Shown: positions 19,879 to 30,006 of the stretch, in pieces | Layout of the letters: the number at the start of each line of letters is the position of its first letter | Position numbering within the stretch: position 1 is the stretch's first letter | From: Kalaharituber pfeilii | Lineage: Eukaryota; Ascomycota; Pezizomycetes; Pezizales; Pezizaceae | Assembly (NCBI GenBank): GCA_015179045.1 | Contig: WHUZ01000111.1 | Span: 62,001 to 126,000 of the forward strand | DNA length: 64,000 bases | Direction of reading: 5' to 3' | Position numbers and translations under genes: made by a program | Notes under the pieces: generated by a model | Told to the model about the DNA's origin: nothing | Seen by the model: the letters and a program-made list of their open reading frames with translations, nothing else | The model's database searches: none

Positions 19879-19958
19879 GGTTCTGTAGCATAGTGGTGAG
19901 TGGTGATCCCGAAGCTTTGAGCATTGAAACCGCTGGGATCGACACCGGCTTTAGAACC
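19879..19958 (+). other. tRNA-like sequence with pol III A and B boxes
   Basis: TAGCATAGTGG (19886-19896) fits the internal A box and GGGATCGACACC (19935-19946) the B box, at tRNA-like spacing. The ends GGTTCTG and TTTAGAACC can pair as an acceptor stem. The D and T stems contain mismatches and the middle does not give a clean anticodon arm, so this is a tRNA-derived pseudogene or SINE head rather than a working tRNA. No other copy is visible here. Confidence 0.55.
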
Positions 19959-20164
19959 GTCCTGTCGAGCCCTCTAAGAACCTACAGCTTAGAGACTGCC
20001 GCCCAGAAGTTTTCAGGCTTCCTTCCGGCTACCAAGGCTAGTCCACTGCTAGATCAAACCTGTAGCTTTCCAGGCCCTCGAGGATGGTCTGTCTGCAGTT
20101 GTGACTACCATGGCCCACAGTGTCTCACCAGGCATCCTAATCCTGAAAGTAGTCCTCTTGGATA

Positions 20165-20905
20165 GAGGTGCACGTACTCTCAGTGGCCGCCAGAGGGGAA
20201 CTAGACCTATCCGTACTATGGGTCAAGGCCCACATAGGCATCAAGGGCAACACCAAAGCAGACAAGGCCACAAGGTTGGCACCGCCCTACAATACCAGGA
20301 CGAAGTGTTCACCGAAGCAGACCACGACAAACGGCGGAAAGGTCAGGCGGGGGGGAAGATGGTTGAGAACGGAGGTGTACGAGCCAAGTAGAGGAAGGAG
20401 TTAGGCAGGCTCGGCACCGGGGACACTTGACTTTCCTTAAATCTCTACACACAAGATTTTCCGGGGAATTTTACTCCCTTTTTATGGACACCCCCCGCAC
20501 CATGTAGCAGTACCGCGGGTCACACATGTATCTAATCACATTATTTCTTTGCGTATTTAATAAAAACCTCGCCATAGCCCGTAGGGCAGCACGCGAGTAA
20601 TGATACTAAAAAAAAAAAAAAAAGTTCACCGAAGCGGGCATCCGTCAATTTGCCAAGGCGCAGAGAGCAGAGGAGAGGAACCGACTGCAGCTGACATACC
20701 GACCGCTACAACGACTGGGAAACAGGCAGACGATAGCCACCCTTGCTGGCATACTCGGCAACAAGGGACTAAGAGAATGGAGATACAAAATCGGCAAGGC
20801 AGACTCCCCGGAATGCCGGTGGTGTGGCCGAGCTTTGGAAAACTTGGCTCACCGCATGAGACTAACTCAAAGGAGGGAAGAAAAAGCTAAAAAAGGCTGC
20901 TGACT
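20165..20905 (+). pseudogene. LINE-A RNase H to knuckle fragment, interrupted
   Basis: Starts GELDLSVLWVKAHIGIKGN (20195-20250), then the insertion at 20319-20623, then AGIRQFAKAQRAEERNRLQ, TYRPLQRLGN, GLREWRYKIGKADSPECRWC. The knuckle's second half and C-terminus are lost after about 20850. No tail hairpin terminates it. Confidence 0.8.
20319..20623 (+). mobile_element. Tail A element (305 bp) with 12-bp TSD in LINE-A
   Basis: Flanked by GTTCACCGAAGC at 20307-20318 and 20624-20635. The 5' 150 bp show no clear ORF2 match; the 3' end has CATGTATCTAATCACATTAT-type UTR, tail A (CTCGCCATAGCCCGTAGGGC) and A15. Confidence 0.9.
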
Positions 20906-21089
20906 AATTATCAAGCGAAGTGTTACAAGGTATTGGTCCTAAGCTGCCGGCCCCGTAGGCACGGGCCATGAAATCCGATCTCCATTGTGTCAGGAATTCG
21001 CCGCATACGCTGTTCGACTAATCCGCTCTGTCTAGTGGTCAATTAATCAACCCCCACCCTCTTCCTGCCCTCTGGCCTCATTCTCCAGA

Positions 21090-21443
21090 ATCCAATAACG
21101 CCATCCTACGTAGGTGGTGTGGTAAAGCCCTGGAGACCTCTACCCAAGTCCTGACAGAATGCGAAGTTTGGAAACGGAAACTGCCCGGGGGGGGGGAGGA
21201 CCTGAAACGACCCCCGAAAACAGACAGAGACAGAGACACACTGGCAGAGATCCTGCTATGGGCAAGCAAAGAGCAAGGACGGGGACGGGATAAACGAAGA
21301 GTAGGGATAGGGACGGAGCTCTTGCCATTTTCTTTTCCATTTTCTTTGCTCATTTTCCTTTTCGTTACACATGTACGTAAAAGAACGTCGCCATAGCCTA
21401 CCGGGCGGCGTGCGAGTAATGATATAAAAAAAAAAAAAAAAAA
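21090..21443 (+). mobile_element. LINE-A 3' end
   Basis: Encodes RWCGKALETSTQVLTECEVW, LPGGGEDLKRPPKTDRDRDT and LAEILLWASKEQG, then 3' UTR and tail A with TCGCC...GGCGTGCGAG (21388-21420) and A18. The frame stays open past the usual stop. Possible diverged TSD CTACGTAGGTG / ATACATAGGCG. Confidence 0.8.
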
Positions 21444-21969
21444 ATACATAGGCGAAACGTTTCCCATACCAATAATAGAGTTTTCACACAGTGTAGTTGA
21501 TTTCGATCCTCTTCTATTACCCATACATAGTTTTTTTTCCTTTTATTTTTCTAAATCTGCATACAGATTGCAATGGTTCTAGCTGCAATACCCACCTTGC
21601 AGTCAATATTGGCATTTTCCATTCATACATTTATTGTCTTTGAACGCATCTGCAATGGCTAGTACCTCACAGGCCGTTGCAAAGGAAGATAGTAAAAAGT
21701 ATCCAAATAGTATATATTACTAGTGGACTGAACAGGCAGTTATGGAGGTAGTGGCAAGCATATGCATTGAGTTTGTAATCAACTTCTCAGGAGGCAGCAT
21801 GGTAGCTTTTTTTTTTATTTACCCAAAGTGGTGATATTGCCTCATAGTGTATACTAGTATCACGGGTAGACTCAACAGGCAAATAAGATGGTAAGGCAGC
21901 ATATGCCCATCAGCAATACTGTGCATTTACAATTGGCTCGTGTGGCTATGCCAGTGTAGATACAAGATA

Positions 21970-22721
21970 CCGTATTAACTCACATAAAGGCAAGAAAACA
22001 AACGCGCGCTAGTCCGGTCTTGGCAGGACTCAGGCGCCATTAATCGCGCTAGCGCGCGGTTCGTGCAATCTTGGCATTATTAAGCACAGGAATGCAATTA
22101 TACATGGGCTAATCTCTAGCTACTCTGTAACGGAGGTGGTAAACGCAGAGATTACTGTCCGACAGGCCAAAAAAACACTTGACTAATATTGCTCGCTAAT
22201 TCTCTATGTAGCTCCTATAGCCATTGTGCGACTGCGACGCATTTGGGCATTTGCGCATTGCATTTTTCGCATTTTTTTGCGTGCTCCACCAGCCGCACCA
22301 TATGGTTGACGTCATGGTGACCCTGTAACATTTTTTATTTTATTTTTCGATATCATTACCACCCTTTAGGCTATGACGAGACTAACTACAAAAGAAATAA
22401 AGGAATAAAGATATACAGTAAAATGGCATACCATACTCTACTTCTGCCACAGTAAGGAAAAGCTCTTTTGACCCCGTAATATACTCGATATATAATATCT
22501 CCTACTCTTCCTCTAATACTCATCCGCCTGCCAACGGAAATCATATTCAGGCCCATTATCCTCAGTATCACTAATGACTGGAAAGAAAACTACATGGCTA
22601 TGCTGTTTTCCATTCAACCTAGCACATGCCCGTGCGTGATACACGCGCACTGGCGCTGAGAGGTTTGCCAAGACCGGACTAGCGCGCGTTTGTTTTCTTG
22701 CTCTTATGTGAGTTAATACGG
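21970..22721. mobile_element. Non-autonomous Tc1/mariner-like element with 56-bp TIRs
   Basis: Inverted ends CCGTATTAACTCACATAA...CTAGTCCGGTCTTGGCA at 21970-22025 and 22666-22721 match with about two differences over 56 bp. TA dinucleotides at 21968-21969 and 22722-22723 form the expected TSD. No transposase frame lies inside. A decayed tail A sits at 22331-22383, so the element has itself been a target. Confidence 0.85.
22331..22383 (-). mobile_element. Tail A relic inside the 752-bp DNA element
   Basis: Minus strand reads CTCGTCATAGCCTAAAGGGT, GGTAATGATATCG, then an A-rich end. Hairpin degenerate. Confidence 0.7.
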
Positions 22722-22794
22722 TAACCTATCACAAGCAGAGTGCCCAAGCCGAAACATGGTGATACTGCGGCTGAAGTCCAGCTAGTACTCAGTA

Positions 22795-22925
22795 CTAGCA
22801 TAAAGTTTCGCACAAGTGTGTAGCTGCAAGGTCCGTGTGAGGGGTCCGTCAGGCTGCAAAAATCCTTTCTACACAACTGTCGCACCTGTGCGAAACTTCA
22901 TGCTGGTAGCGAGTACTCCAAAGCT
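22795..22925 (+). mobile_element. MITE copy 1 (TAGCATAAAGTTTCGCACAAG ends)
   Basis: Inverted ends AAAGTTTCGCACAAG... and ...TGTGCGAAACTTCATGC enclose about 90 bp (GGGGTCCGTCAGGCTGC core). A second copy in opposite orientation lies at 24205-24330. Confidence 0.8.
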
Positions 22926-23039
22926 GTCTGCAAGGCATGCATATGTGCAAAGGCCTGTGCAGGGGTACGGCAGGTGTGGGTGGGTGCTAACAAAGGTGGG
23001 GTGAGTTGCTATCAATGTTATTGAATTTCAGAAAACTTC

Positions 23040-24240
23040 GTGTTTGATGGAATAGCCAGCAGAGTAGGAGAGTATATTCTACGTAATATGCTAATATGTG
23101 AGTGGATGCCTTCAGTTGGGAATCATCAGTCTGATGTGCCAGAGACATTCTCATGTACCTATATTGTAATGCAAGCTATTGACTCCACCATCTGGTGGAG
23201 CAACTTCAATAACTTTGACACCTTTAGAGATTTTCTAGATCAATACTACGTGACTCTTCTAGCAGGTTGAAGGAGAGAGCCGGAGCGGGTGGGTAGTGGA
23301 TCGGGGAGAAGGTCGAAGTACCTGGGATACCAAGCGACAATTAACGACGCCGAACTTCTGGCGATCAGCGAAGCGTTGAGGGAGAACGGGAAATCCTGAT
23401 ACTGACAGACTCGAGAGTCGCGACCGCAAATTTGAGAAAGATTGCAGAGGGTTTCCCAACGCACTTCGGAGCGAGTCAGAAAGTAAGAGAGGCCTGGGAA
23501 GAAAGGACAAAGAGAGGGGAGGAAGACTTAGCGGTGATGTGGGTGAAGAGTCACAAAGGTATCCCGGGAAACGAGGAAGCGGACAGGGCGGCGAATGTAG
23601 GGACAGCCCTGCAGTACGAGAGTGAAATCGTCAGGGAACCAGGCATTATCCAAAGAGCGAGAAGGGAGAGGGCTGCAGAGAGGGAGAGACTGAGGGTGGG
23701 CCACGAGGTATCAAAGATAGCAGGACTCCTCGGGAATAAAGTTCTGAAGGCGTGGAGGCATAGAGTGGGGAAGGCGGCGGACGCGGACTGTCGGTGGTGC
23801 GGGGAGAGGGAGGAGAACTTGGAGCATGTGATGGAGAGGTGCAGGGTGTGGAGAAGGAGGTGGCCAGGTGGGGAGGAGGAGCTGAGGAGGCCAAAGAAGA
23901 CAGGGGATGGGGACGGGGACCCTCTGAAGAAGGTCATCGACCTCCTGAGGGAACCGGAGTAGGGGAGCGAGGGAGACAGGGGGATGTAGCGTAGTAAGAC
24001 GGTCAACGTAGAATAGATAGATCCTCGCCATAGCCCTTAGGGCGACAAGCGAATAATTGGAAAAAAAACAAAAAAACGTGACTCTTCTAGCTCTCCAATT
24101 TTTTTTACGCATATTCACCTGTGGCTGCCACACCGTAACACAAACCTTTGCACAGATCTTGTGCGCAGCTTCGGAAGTTAAATCACTTTATGCTGGTAAC
24201 GAGTACTCGCTACTAGCATAAAGTTTCGCACAAGCGCGAC
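23040..24240 (+). pseudogene. Unrecognised open frame split by LINE-A
   Basis: The frame from 23040 (GTG; FDGIASRVGEYILRNMLICE) is open to the LINE-A insertion at 23264. If the 812-bp insert and one TSD copy are removed, it continues from 24076 through QFFLRIFTCGCHTVTQTFAQ to a stop within the MITE at about 24210. No known domain was recognised. Whether it was ever expressed is unknown. Confidence 0.4.
23264..24075 (+). mobile_element. LINE-A 3' part (0.81 kb) with 16-bp TSD
   Basis: Flanked by ACGTGACTCTTCTAGC at 23248-23263 and 24076-24091. It encodes KYLGYQATINDAELLAISEA, a frameshift near 23388, then ILILTDSRVATANLRKI (23395 on), WVKSHKGIPGNEEADRA, CRWCGEREENLEHVMERC and the C-terminus DPLKKVIDLLREPE (stop 23960). 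Tail A (CTCGCCATAGCCCTTAGGGC, weakened 3' arm AAGCGAATAAT) ends in A8-C-A7. Confidence 0.93.
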
Positions 24241-24335
24241 AGTTGTGTAGAAAGGATTTTTGCAGCCTGACGGACCCCTCGCACGGTCCTTGCAACTACA
24301 CACTTGTGCGAAACTTTACGCTGGTAGCAGATGGC
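24180..24335 (-). mobile_element. MITE copy 2, inverted relative to copy 1
   Basis: CATAAAGTTTCGCACAAGC ... CTTGTGCGAAACTTTACGC with the same core read on the minus strand. Flanking sequence outside the MITE (GAGTACT, GTGCAAAGGTTTGTG) is also shared with copy 1, so the homology extends over a larger inverted repeat. Confidence 0.8.
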
Positions 24336-24554
24336 AGAGATTTGGTGTGAATTGATAGAAGCAGGCTCTAGTCGATGCTGGCATATTTGATGCTCAGAGC
24401 GATGCATATTAAATAGACTTGGATTGAGTTAATGTTTGCTGTACTTGTTTATTTCCTGCTTTAATAATTTCTATACAACATTTACCAATCCCCTCTTACA
24501 GCTACCAAGCATTCTATTCTTATTACCGAGTCTTGTTACACTGGATGAAGCGCT

Positions 24555-24632
24555 TTTTTTATTTTTTTTTTTTATTTTTTTTTTTTCAATATCCTAACTC
24601 GCGTACCGCCCTATGGGCGACGGCGAGATCGT
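24555..24632 (-). mobile_element. Solo tail A (78 bp) with TSD
   Basis: Minus strand: ACGATCTCGCCGTCGCCCAT, AGGGCGGTACGCGAGTTAGG, ATATTG and a long A-rich tail interrupted by T. Flanks ACTGGATGAAGCGCT (24540-24554) and ACTAGGATGAAGTGCT (24633-24648) differ by two changes. Confidence 0.85.
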
Positions 24633-24990
24633 ACTAGGATGAAGTGCTGGATTTTTACTCGTCTGGTAGAGCAAGGTTAGACTGTATCCCTCGGAAAAAC
24701 GAAATCGTCAAATTTTGCCCTACCCAAAAAAGGATTAGAACTTCTTCTTGGGAGTATCTGTGCACAACGCAAGGACAACTACTGGCCAATGGAAGGCTCC
24801 AATTTTTGCTCATCACAGACTCTGCAGGGGTACCCGTTTCATTTGAGCTCCGTAACCAAGCTCTTTTAGGGTGGGACGAAATTTTATGATTTCGCATGCC
24901 CGAGGGATGCGTAAAGACAGATGGAAATCCTTCATTCCATCTCTTGGGCGGGCAAAACCTCGCTAAACCCAATGCACTAACGCGAGTAAT

Positions 24991-25009
24991 GAAATAAAAA
25001 AAAAAAATC
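24991..25009 (+). mobile_element. Possible micro-tail A
   Basis: AACGCGAGTAATGAAATAAA and A-run lie between CAATGCACT and CAATGCAGT. The short, imperfect TSD makes this less certain than other micro-tails; alternatively it is a tail A with a strongly altered hairpin beginning CCTCGCTAAACCC at 24957. Confidence 0.5.
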
Positions 25010-25280
25010 AATGCAGTAGTTTCAGTGTAGTGTTCAGCCAAGAGAGAGTCTGTGTACTCGAGTACTCTATCAAATTTATTACTACAAGAAATGGTACATA
25101 CATGCAAGTGAACACATCCCAGGCATGGGAACAGCGCATAACTTAAATGTCTTTGCTTCTGTTAGATGGAATGCTCTCAATGTGAGTGCAATCCCGCAAG
25201 TAAATGTGTACTCGGGGGTAGGAGTAAGTCTTCAGAAGCGCATACAATGTGATCGGGAGAGTTGCTAGGATAGAGTCCAC

Positions 25281-26100
25281 GTCAGCACTGTCAACGCCGC
25301 CGAGTTGCTCGCCATAAGCGAGGCACTAGGGAGCCCGGCAAGCGAGCTCCTAATCATCACTGACTGCGAGTAATGATATAAAAAAAAAAAAAAAAATCAT
25401 CACTGACTTCAAGACAGCAATAACCAAACTCCAAAGAATTGCTAACTGGGAACCTAACCACGAAGGGGCCGCACAGCAAGTCCGGGAGGCTTGGGAGCGC
25501 AGAGCGGAGACGGACGTAGCCGTCATGTGGGTGAAGGGACATAAAGGAATTCCCGGCAACACGGAGGCGGACAAGGCCGCCAAAATAGGCACACACCTAC
25601 AATACCAGAACGAGACAATCACGGAGCCTGGGTGGAAACAGCACGCCAAAGCCAACAGAGCCTCCGAGCGAAACAGACTAGAGATCGCCTACAGACCACT
25701 AAAACGACTGGGACACAGGGTCGCCACCCTAGCTGGCATCCTCGGAGGCAAGGTGGAAGTTCAGGATCGGCACCGCCGACAGTCCAGAGTGCCGCTGGTG
25801 TGGCGAAGACTACGAGACCACCCAACACGTACTAACCCAGTGCAGGGCATGGAAACAGAGATGGCAGAGGGGGCATCGAGGATCTATGCCGCCCGAGGGA
25901 CGAAGACGGGGACGGACCAGACTGACTGACGGATATACTAGACTGGGCGGAACGGAATTTACGGCTGGCGGGATGGATATAGGGCTTTCTTTTTCCTCTC
26001 TTCCTTTTGCACCTAAACACCCCCTCTCTACCTCGTGTACATAGACATCGCCGTAGCCCGAAGGGCGGCAAGCGATTAATGATATTAAAAAAAAAAAAAA
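25281..26100 (+). mobile_element. LINE-A 3' part (0.82 kb) with 11-bp TSD
   Basis: Flanked by ATAGAGTCCAC at 25270-25280 and 26101-26111. Encodes TVNAAELLAISEALGSPAS, LLIITD, the micro-tail insert, then DFKTAITKLQRIANWEPNHE, WVKGHKGIPGNTEADKAAKI and NRLEIAYRPLKRLG; a frameshift near 25750 precedes CRWCGEDYETTQHVLTQC and LTDILDWAERN. Tail A is the ATCGC/GCGAT type (26046-26079) with A15. Confidence 0.93.
25366..25395 (+). mobile_element. Micro-tail A (30 bp) with 13-bp TSD in RNase H codons
   Basis: Insert GCGAGTAATGATAT plus A16. Flanked by ATCATCACTGACT at 25353-25365 and 25396-25408. The target is the IITDF codons of the LINE-A RNase H, so the empty site is known from related copies. Confidence 0.93.
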
Positions 26101-26111
26101 ATAGAGTCCAC

Positions 26112-27011
26112 CTGTTTGTTATGTACTACAGTGCTGGTTACTCTACAGGCATTTCCTACACTCTTCGCATACCTACAGGCTATAATGTTTGTTTTCAAAC
26201 AACTCGCATCAAATCCATTTCCTAGTTATAGCCTCGAATCACCTGCTAAAGGCCTGTACTAGGACAATAGCGAAATGAAAAATCCGAGCTCACACACCAA
26301 GATTTCGTTCATGAAATTCACAATCGGGAAACTACTTGAGTTGAGCACATCTGAATTATTACTTTACATGATGAATGCTGCAAATGAGCTGGAAGAGTTT
26401 CAAAAGAGTGGGATAAAATGATCACAGAAAGGCTCCTGTCATCATACCTTCCTCTGCCGAGTGGCGTACATTAATGCATGCATAGCGATTCTGAGTATTT
26501 CCCCTAACCCCAGAGTACATTGCAATTTGATATGATTGATCGGCATGACAAGGGTCAAATGCGGTGACACTGGTGCATTGAATCTCGCCAGGTTTTGCCA
26601 GCCCAAGAGATAGGCAACCGCAATGATCACCACCCGATCCGTGCGTATCATAGACTGATCAGCGTTCCAGATCTTTGCCAAGCGGATGGCCGGCCATGGC
26701 AGTTCCAACCAGTCGATCGAGTTGGCAATAAATCACAGGTTCACTAGCCAGATGTAGTGTGATTCAAATATTCACCTTCTGACTGGAATTGAGCATCAAA
26801 CATTAAGTTTCATTTATTCTGGAAGGTGGTCCCTTGTTGGCTTCCGTAAGGTCAGTATCAGCAAGAGCGGAGATCAGAGCGCACAGTCTTTATCCCTGGG
26901 GATTGTTAGCATAGTAGCCTTTGCACAGAGGAAATGGTCCCATGGATGGCTGCCGCACTGGCCAAGAATTGTTGTACGGGCCACGAATCGAAAGCCAACT
27001 GGACCTACTCT
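26112..27011. other. No assigned gene
   Basis: Unique-looking sequence; an 88-codon minus-strand frame at 26442-26708 has no recognised domain. It may hold the promoter side of the seven-helix gene at 27219. Confidence 0.4.
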
Positions 27012-27025
27012 ACAAGTATATTACT

Positions 27026-27083
27026 TTTTTTTTTTTTTTTTAAATCACGTTACCCCGCTTGCAGCTGTTCGCCATGGCAGGGC
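27026..27083 (-). mobile_element. Solo tail B (58 bp) with 14-bp TSD
   Basis: Minus strand starts GTGCCCTGCCATGGCGAAC, AGCTGCAAGCGGGGTAACGTGATTTA then A17. Flanks ACAAGTATATTACT (27012-27025) and ACAACTATATTACT (27084-27097) differ at one base. It lies about 135 bp upstream of the start codon at 27219, so it is in the probable promoter or 5' leader. Confidence 0.92.
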
Positions 27084-27218
27084 ACAACTATATTACTAGT
27101 ATGTGCTTCTTAAATTGATCTCAATCACCTCTCTTGCCGAATGAACTTCATATAGTAGAAAGCTCTCAATATATTCCCACGAAGGAAACAGCAACGCAAT
27201 TGCTCAAACCAGAACCAT

Positions 27219-28955
27219 ATGTCCTTCCTAGAGTCGCGACCGTTCTCCTATGCGTTGCTGCTCGTGCTTGCAACATTGTCCACATTGGCGGTTCTATTAC
27301 GGTTAGTATTGACATCCTCGTCCTCTGTCACGCCTACAGTTTCGAAATATTTCTAAATCCAACGAAGTTGATGCCAAGCTAGCAAAAACAGTTTCCTGTG
27401 CGGAAATGGGCTAACGAACTACTGGTGCCTGTAGCTCCTACAGCCGCGTCTTCATCGTGAAAAACTTCGGCTTGGACGATCGTCTGATCGCCTGTGCATG
27501 CGTGGGTTACCTACATTCGGCATTGCCTCAGATAATCAACGTCAGCTCCAACATTTGTGCTAACAATCGGGATCCTCGCAGGTTCTCAACATGGCCGGTA
27601 CTGTGTTGATTGTAATGGTTCTCAACGCTGGTGGCGGAAAGCCCGTGCCGGAGCAAACTAAGGACGAGTTCGGTACTATATTGAGAGTATGTGCCTACAT
27701 TCCGTCATAACTGGCTTCTCAAGGTTCTTCAATAGATCACTCTAATAATTGTGCTAGGATAGCTTGTGTACGCCTTCCATATTGTGGCGCAGAACGCGAT
27801 CTGGTGAGCCCATGATTCGATTGACATCGGGGGTAAATGGACAGTACTAATATGACCACACCAGTTGCGTACAACTTAGTTACCTGGCATTTTATGCTAG
27901 ATTCATAGTGGAAGGGCGTCTACGTCGAACTCTCCCGTATATCGGCGTTTTCGTGATTCTTGAAAGCGTCGCAGTCATATGCGTATGTCAGCACCTATAA
28001 CTTCCTGGAAACTTTTACCGTTCCATAGCTCCCCTGTTTTCCGCGCCAGGTCGCCAGTCACTAACGCCACATAGTTCCACGCATTCCGCTGCAAACCCAT
28101 CTCCACTGCGTGGAATCCATATGTATTTCCAAAAGGATGTTTGAAATATGCCAAAGCTCTGATTACACAATCAACCGTGAGTATTGTGACAGATACGACC
28201 ATTTACGTGTTACCAATACCTTCAGTTCTCAGTTTGAAAGCTTGTTGGCGTAGGAAGTGTGAGTCCGTTTTGTCAATATTTTTTAACCCCTCTCATGCTT
28301 CGACGTTTATGATGCTACGATGCTTGAGAACACTTTGGTGCGGCTTCCCAAATGCTGATCTTGGCGCTGCGGCAGAGAAATAGTGGGATTACTATGTATG
28401 TTCGGACTCGGATTCCTTGTTCTTATGGCGTCATTCTATCGACTGTATTCTCATGTTCTATTCCACATCCGGGGGTCGTCAGGTAAGCCACCTCCAATCC
28501 CTCTGTTCGCTCTATAGGCCCTGTTTTGTTTTGCTGTCCACGCCTTCAAGCTGTCACAGTTTGAGCAGATAGATCTAACTGTATTGGCAGCAAGCACTAT
28601 GGCCAACATCAATTCTGGAAGCATTGAGTACAATCTCAGCATAATCATCGCCTGCATCCCGGGCATTAAGCCTCTTTTCCGCAAAGTGTTCAAAAGTACC
28701 TCGAGAAGCTCTGAAGGTAGCAGGAGCGTTAGCGTGATGCTGAATGCGTTGGTGCATAAGCAACGACGCTCTCCTCAGCTTGGGAGTACAAGTGCACTTG
28801 CAGCCAGCGATGTAGCTATACGTCCGGCGGATAATGACGGGCGTTTGGGAACGGGGGCGAGCTATATGGACAGCACCATCGTGGGGACGCAAGGCGCTCA
28901 GGGATCAGGGCAAGAACCGATTGAAACGGACAGTAGCGTGGAACATGTGTCCTGA
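27219..28955 (+). CDS. Fungal rhodopsin-like (PF20684-type) seven-helix integral membrane protein, eight exons
   Basis: Exons inferred: 27219-27301, 27435-27501, 27582-27686, 27763-27803, 27865-27982, 28075-28256, 28376-28482, 28591-28955. These sum to 1068 nt, giving 355 residues with no stop. All seven introns start GT, end AG, are 61-133 nt and carry a CTAAC, CTAAT or CTGAT branch site. Helix 1 is YALLLVLATLSTLAVLLR; then FGLDD (the family signature), LVYAFHIVA, LSYLAFYARFI, FVILESVAVIC, CKPISTAWNP, TDTTIYVLPIPSVLSLK, RRKEIVGLLCMFGLGFLVLM with YRLYS, and IEYNLSIIIACIPGIKPLF, followed by a polar tail of about 90 residues. This order is that of fungal proteins annotated as rhodopsin-domain or SAT4-like integral membrane proteins; their ligand and role are mostly unknown. 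Helix 3 is short, and exon borders are unconfirmed. Confidence 0.85.
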
Positions 28956-29255
28956 TAGACTTATCTATGGTGATATCACAATTTGGGACGGCTGTCGCTT
29001 CCCTTTGCCGCCTCTCTGTTTTTCTTGCTTTCCTTCGAGGATTTTTCAAAATACAGTATTAACAATTTGAGTTTCTGCGTCAAGCGCGTCTTTGCCTCTG
29101 CTCTTCCTGCCGATTAAGCACTGTGTTGGTTGATATTGGTGTACTCTTGTTTTTCGAAGCACGGCCTGCTAGATATATGTACTTATAATATTAGTGGTGA
29201 GAAATGGGCCTAGGAGACAGGAATGTTCATGATTCTCTGATCTGCATATATATAT

Positions 29256-29301
29256 TTTTAATATCATTACTCGCATGCCGCCCTGTAGGCTATGGCGAGG
29301 T
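29256..29301 (-). mobile_element. Solo tail A (about 46 bp)
   Basis: Minus strand CCTCGCCATAGCCTACAGGG, CGGCATGCGAGTAATGATATT then a very short A-run. Flanks ATCTGCATATATA and ATCTGCGAATATATA are a diverged TSD, so exact limits are uncertain. Confidence 0.75.
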
Positions 29302-30006
29302 ATCTGCGAATATATAAAATCAATTCATATTGCATCTGTCCATGTGCGCATGTGAGCTTGAGTTCTTTGTATGCTGATAGATATGTGGTTGTGATTGCTG
29401 GAGCACGGAAATTGAACTTCAAACCTGGCGGGCAGAATACGCAGGTGAAGGCCGTTTGTTTCTTTACTTTTTTCCTTGCAGTAAAAGGTGACTCAAGGGG
29501 AAATTCTAGGGACCTACTCCAGGTGAGATGTGAGTGCCATTACCACACTCTCAAGAACCATTGCTTGATTTTTTGTAAAACAACTTCCTTTGCGAAGAAC
29601 ATTGTTCGGCAATTGTAAGTAATGTCTACGGTGTGCCTACTTGTTGATAAGTGCGCGCAAGTAACGGTCATGATGTCCCTCCACGCAGGCAGGAGTATGG
29701 CCAACAAACAATTCGACTTCAACCCCAACTTGATGCAACACAACGAGATAAAGCCAGATGCACGCCCATGTTCTCGCAGCCATTTCGCTCCAGCCTCAAA
29801 CTTACCTCGCTCATGAACCGGAGCCCAGCGTTGTTTCATCTTAGTAACCCTTCCGATACTTACCACAAAGACATTCATCTCACATTCGAAGTCAAACCAT
29901 CAATCACTCCTTGCTGCGCATATATATTCCCTCGAAAAATAACCGCAGCCTTCATCTTCTAACCGGGTGGTGTACCTCCCCAGAACCTACCAAGCTCCTC
30001 TCCAGT

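Noticed and set aside
19879..19958. Functional tRNA gene
   Set aside because: D and T stems contain mismatches and no clean anticodon arm forms; called tRNA-like only.
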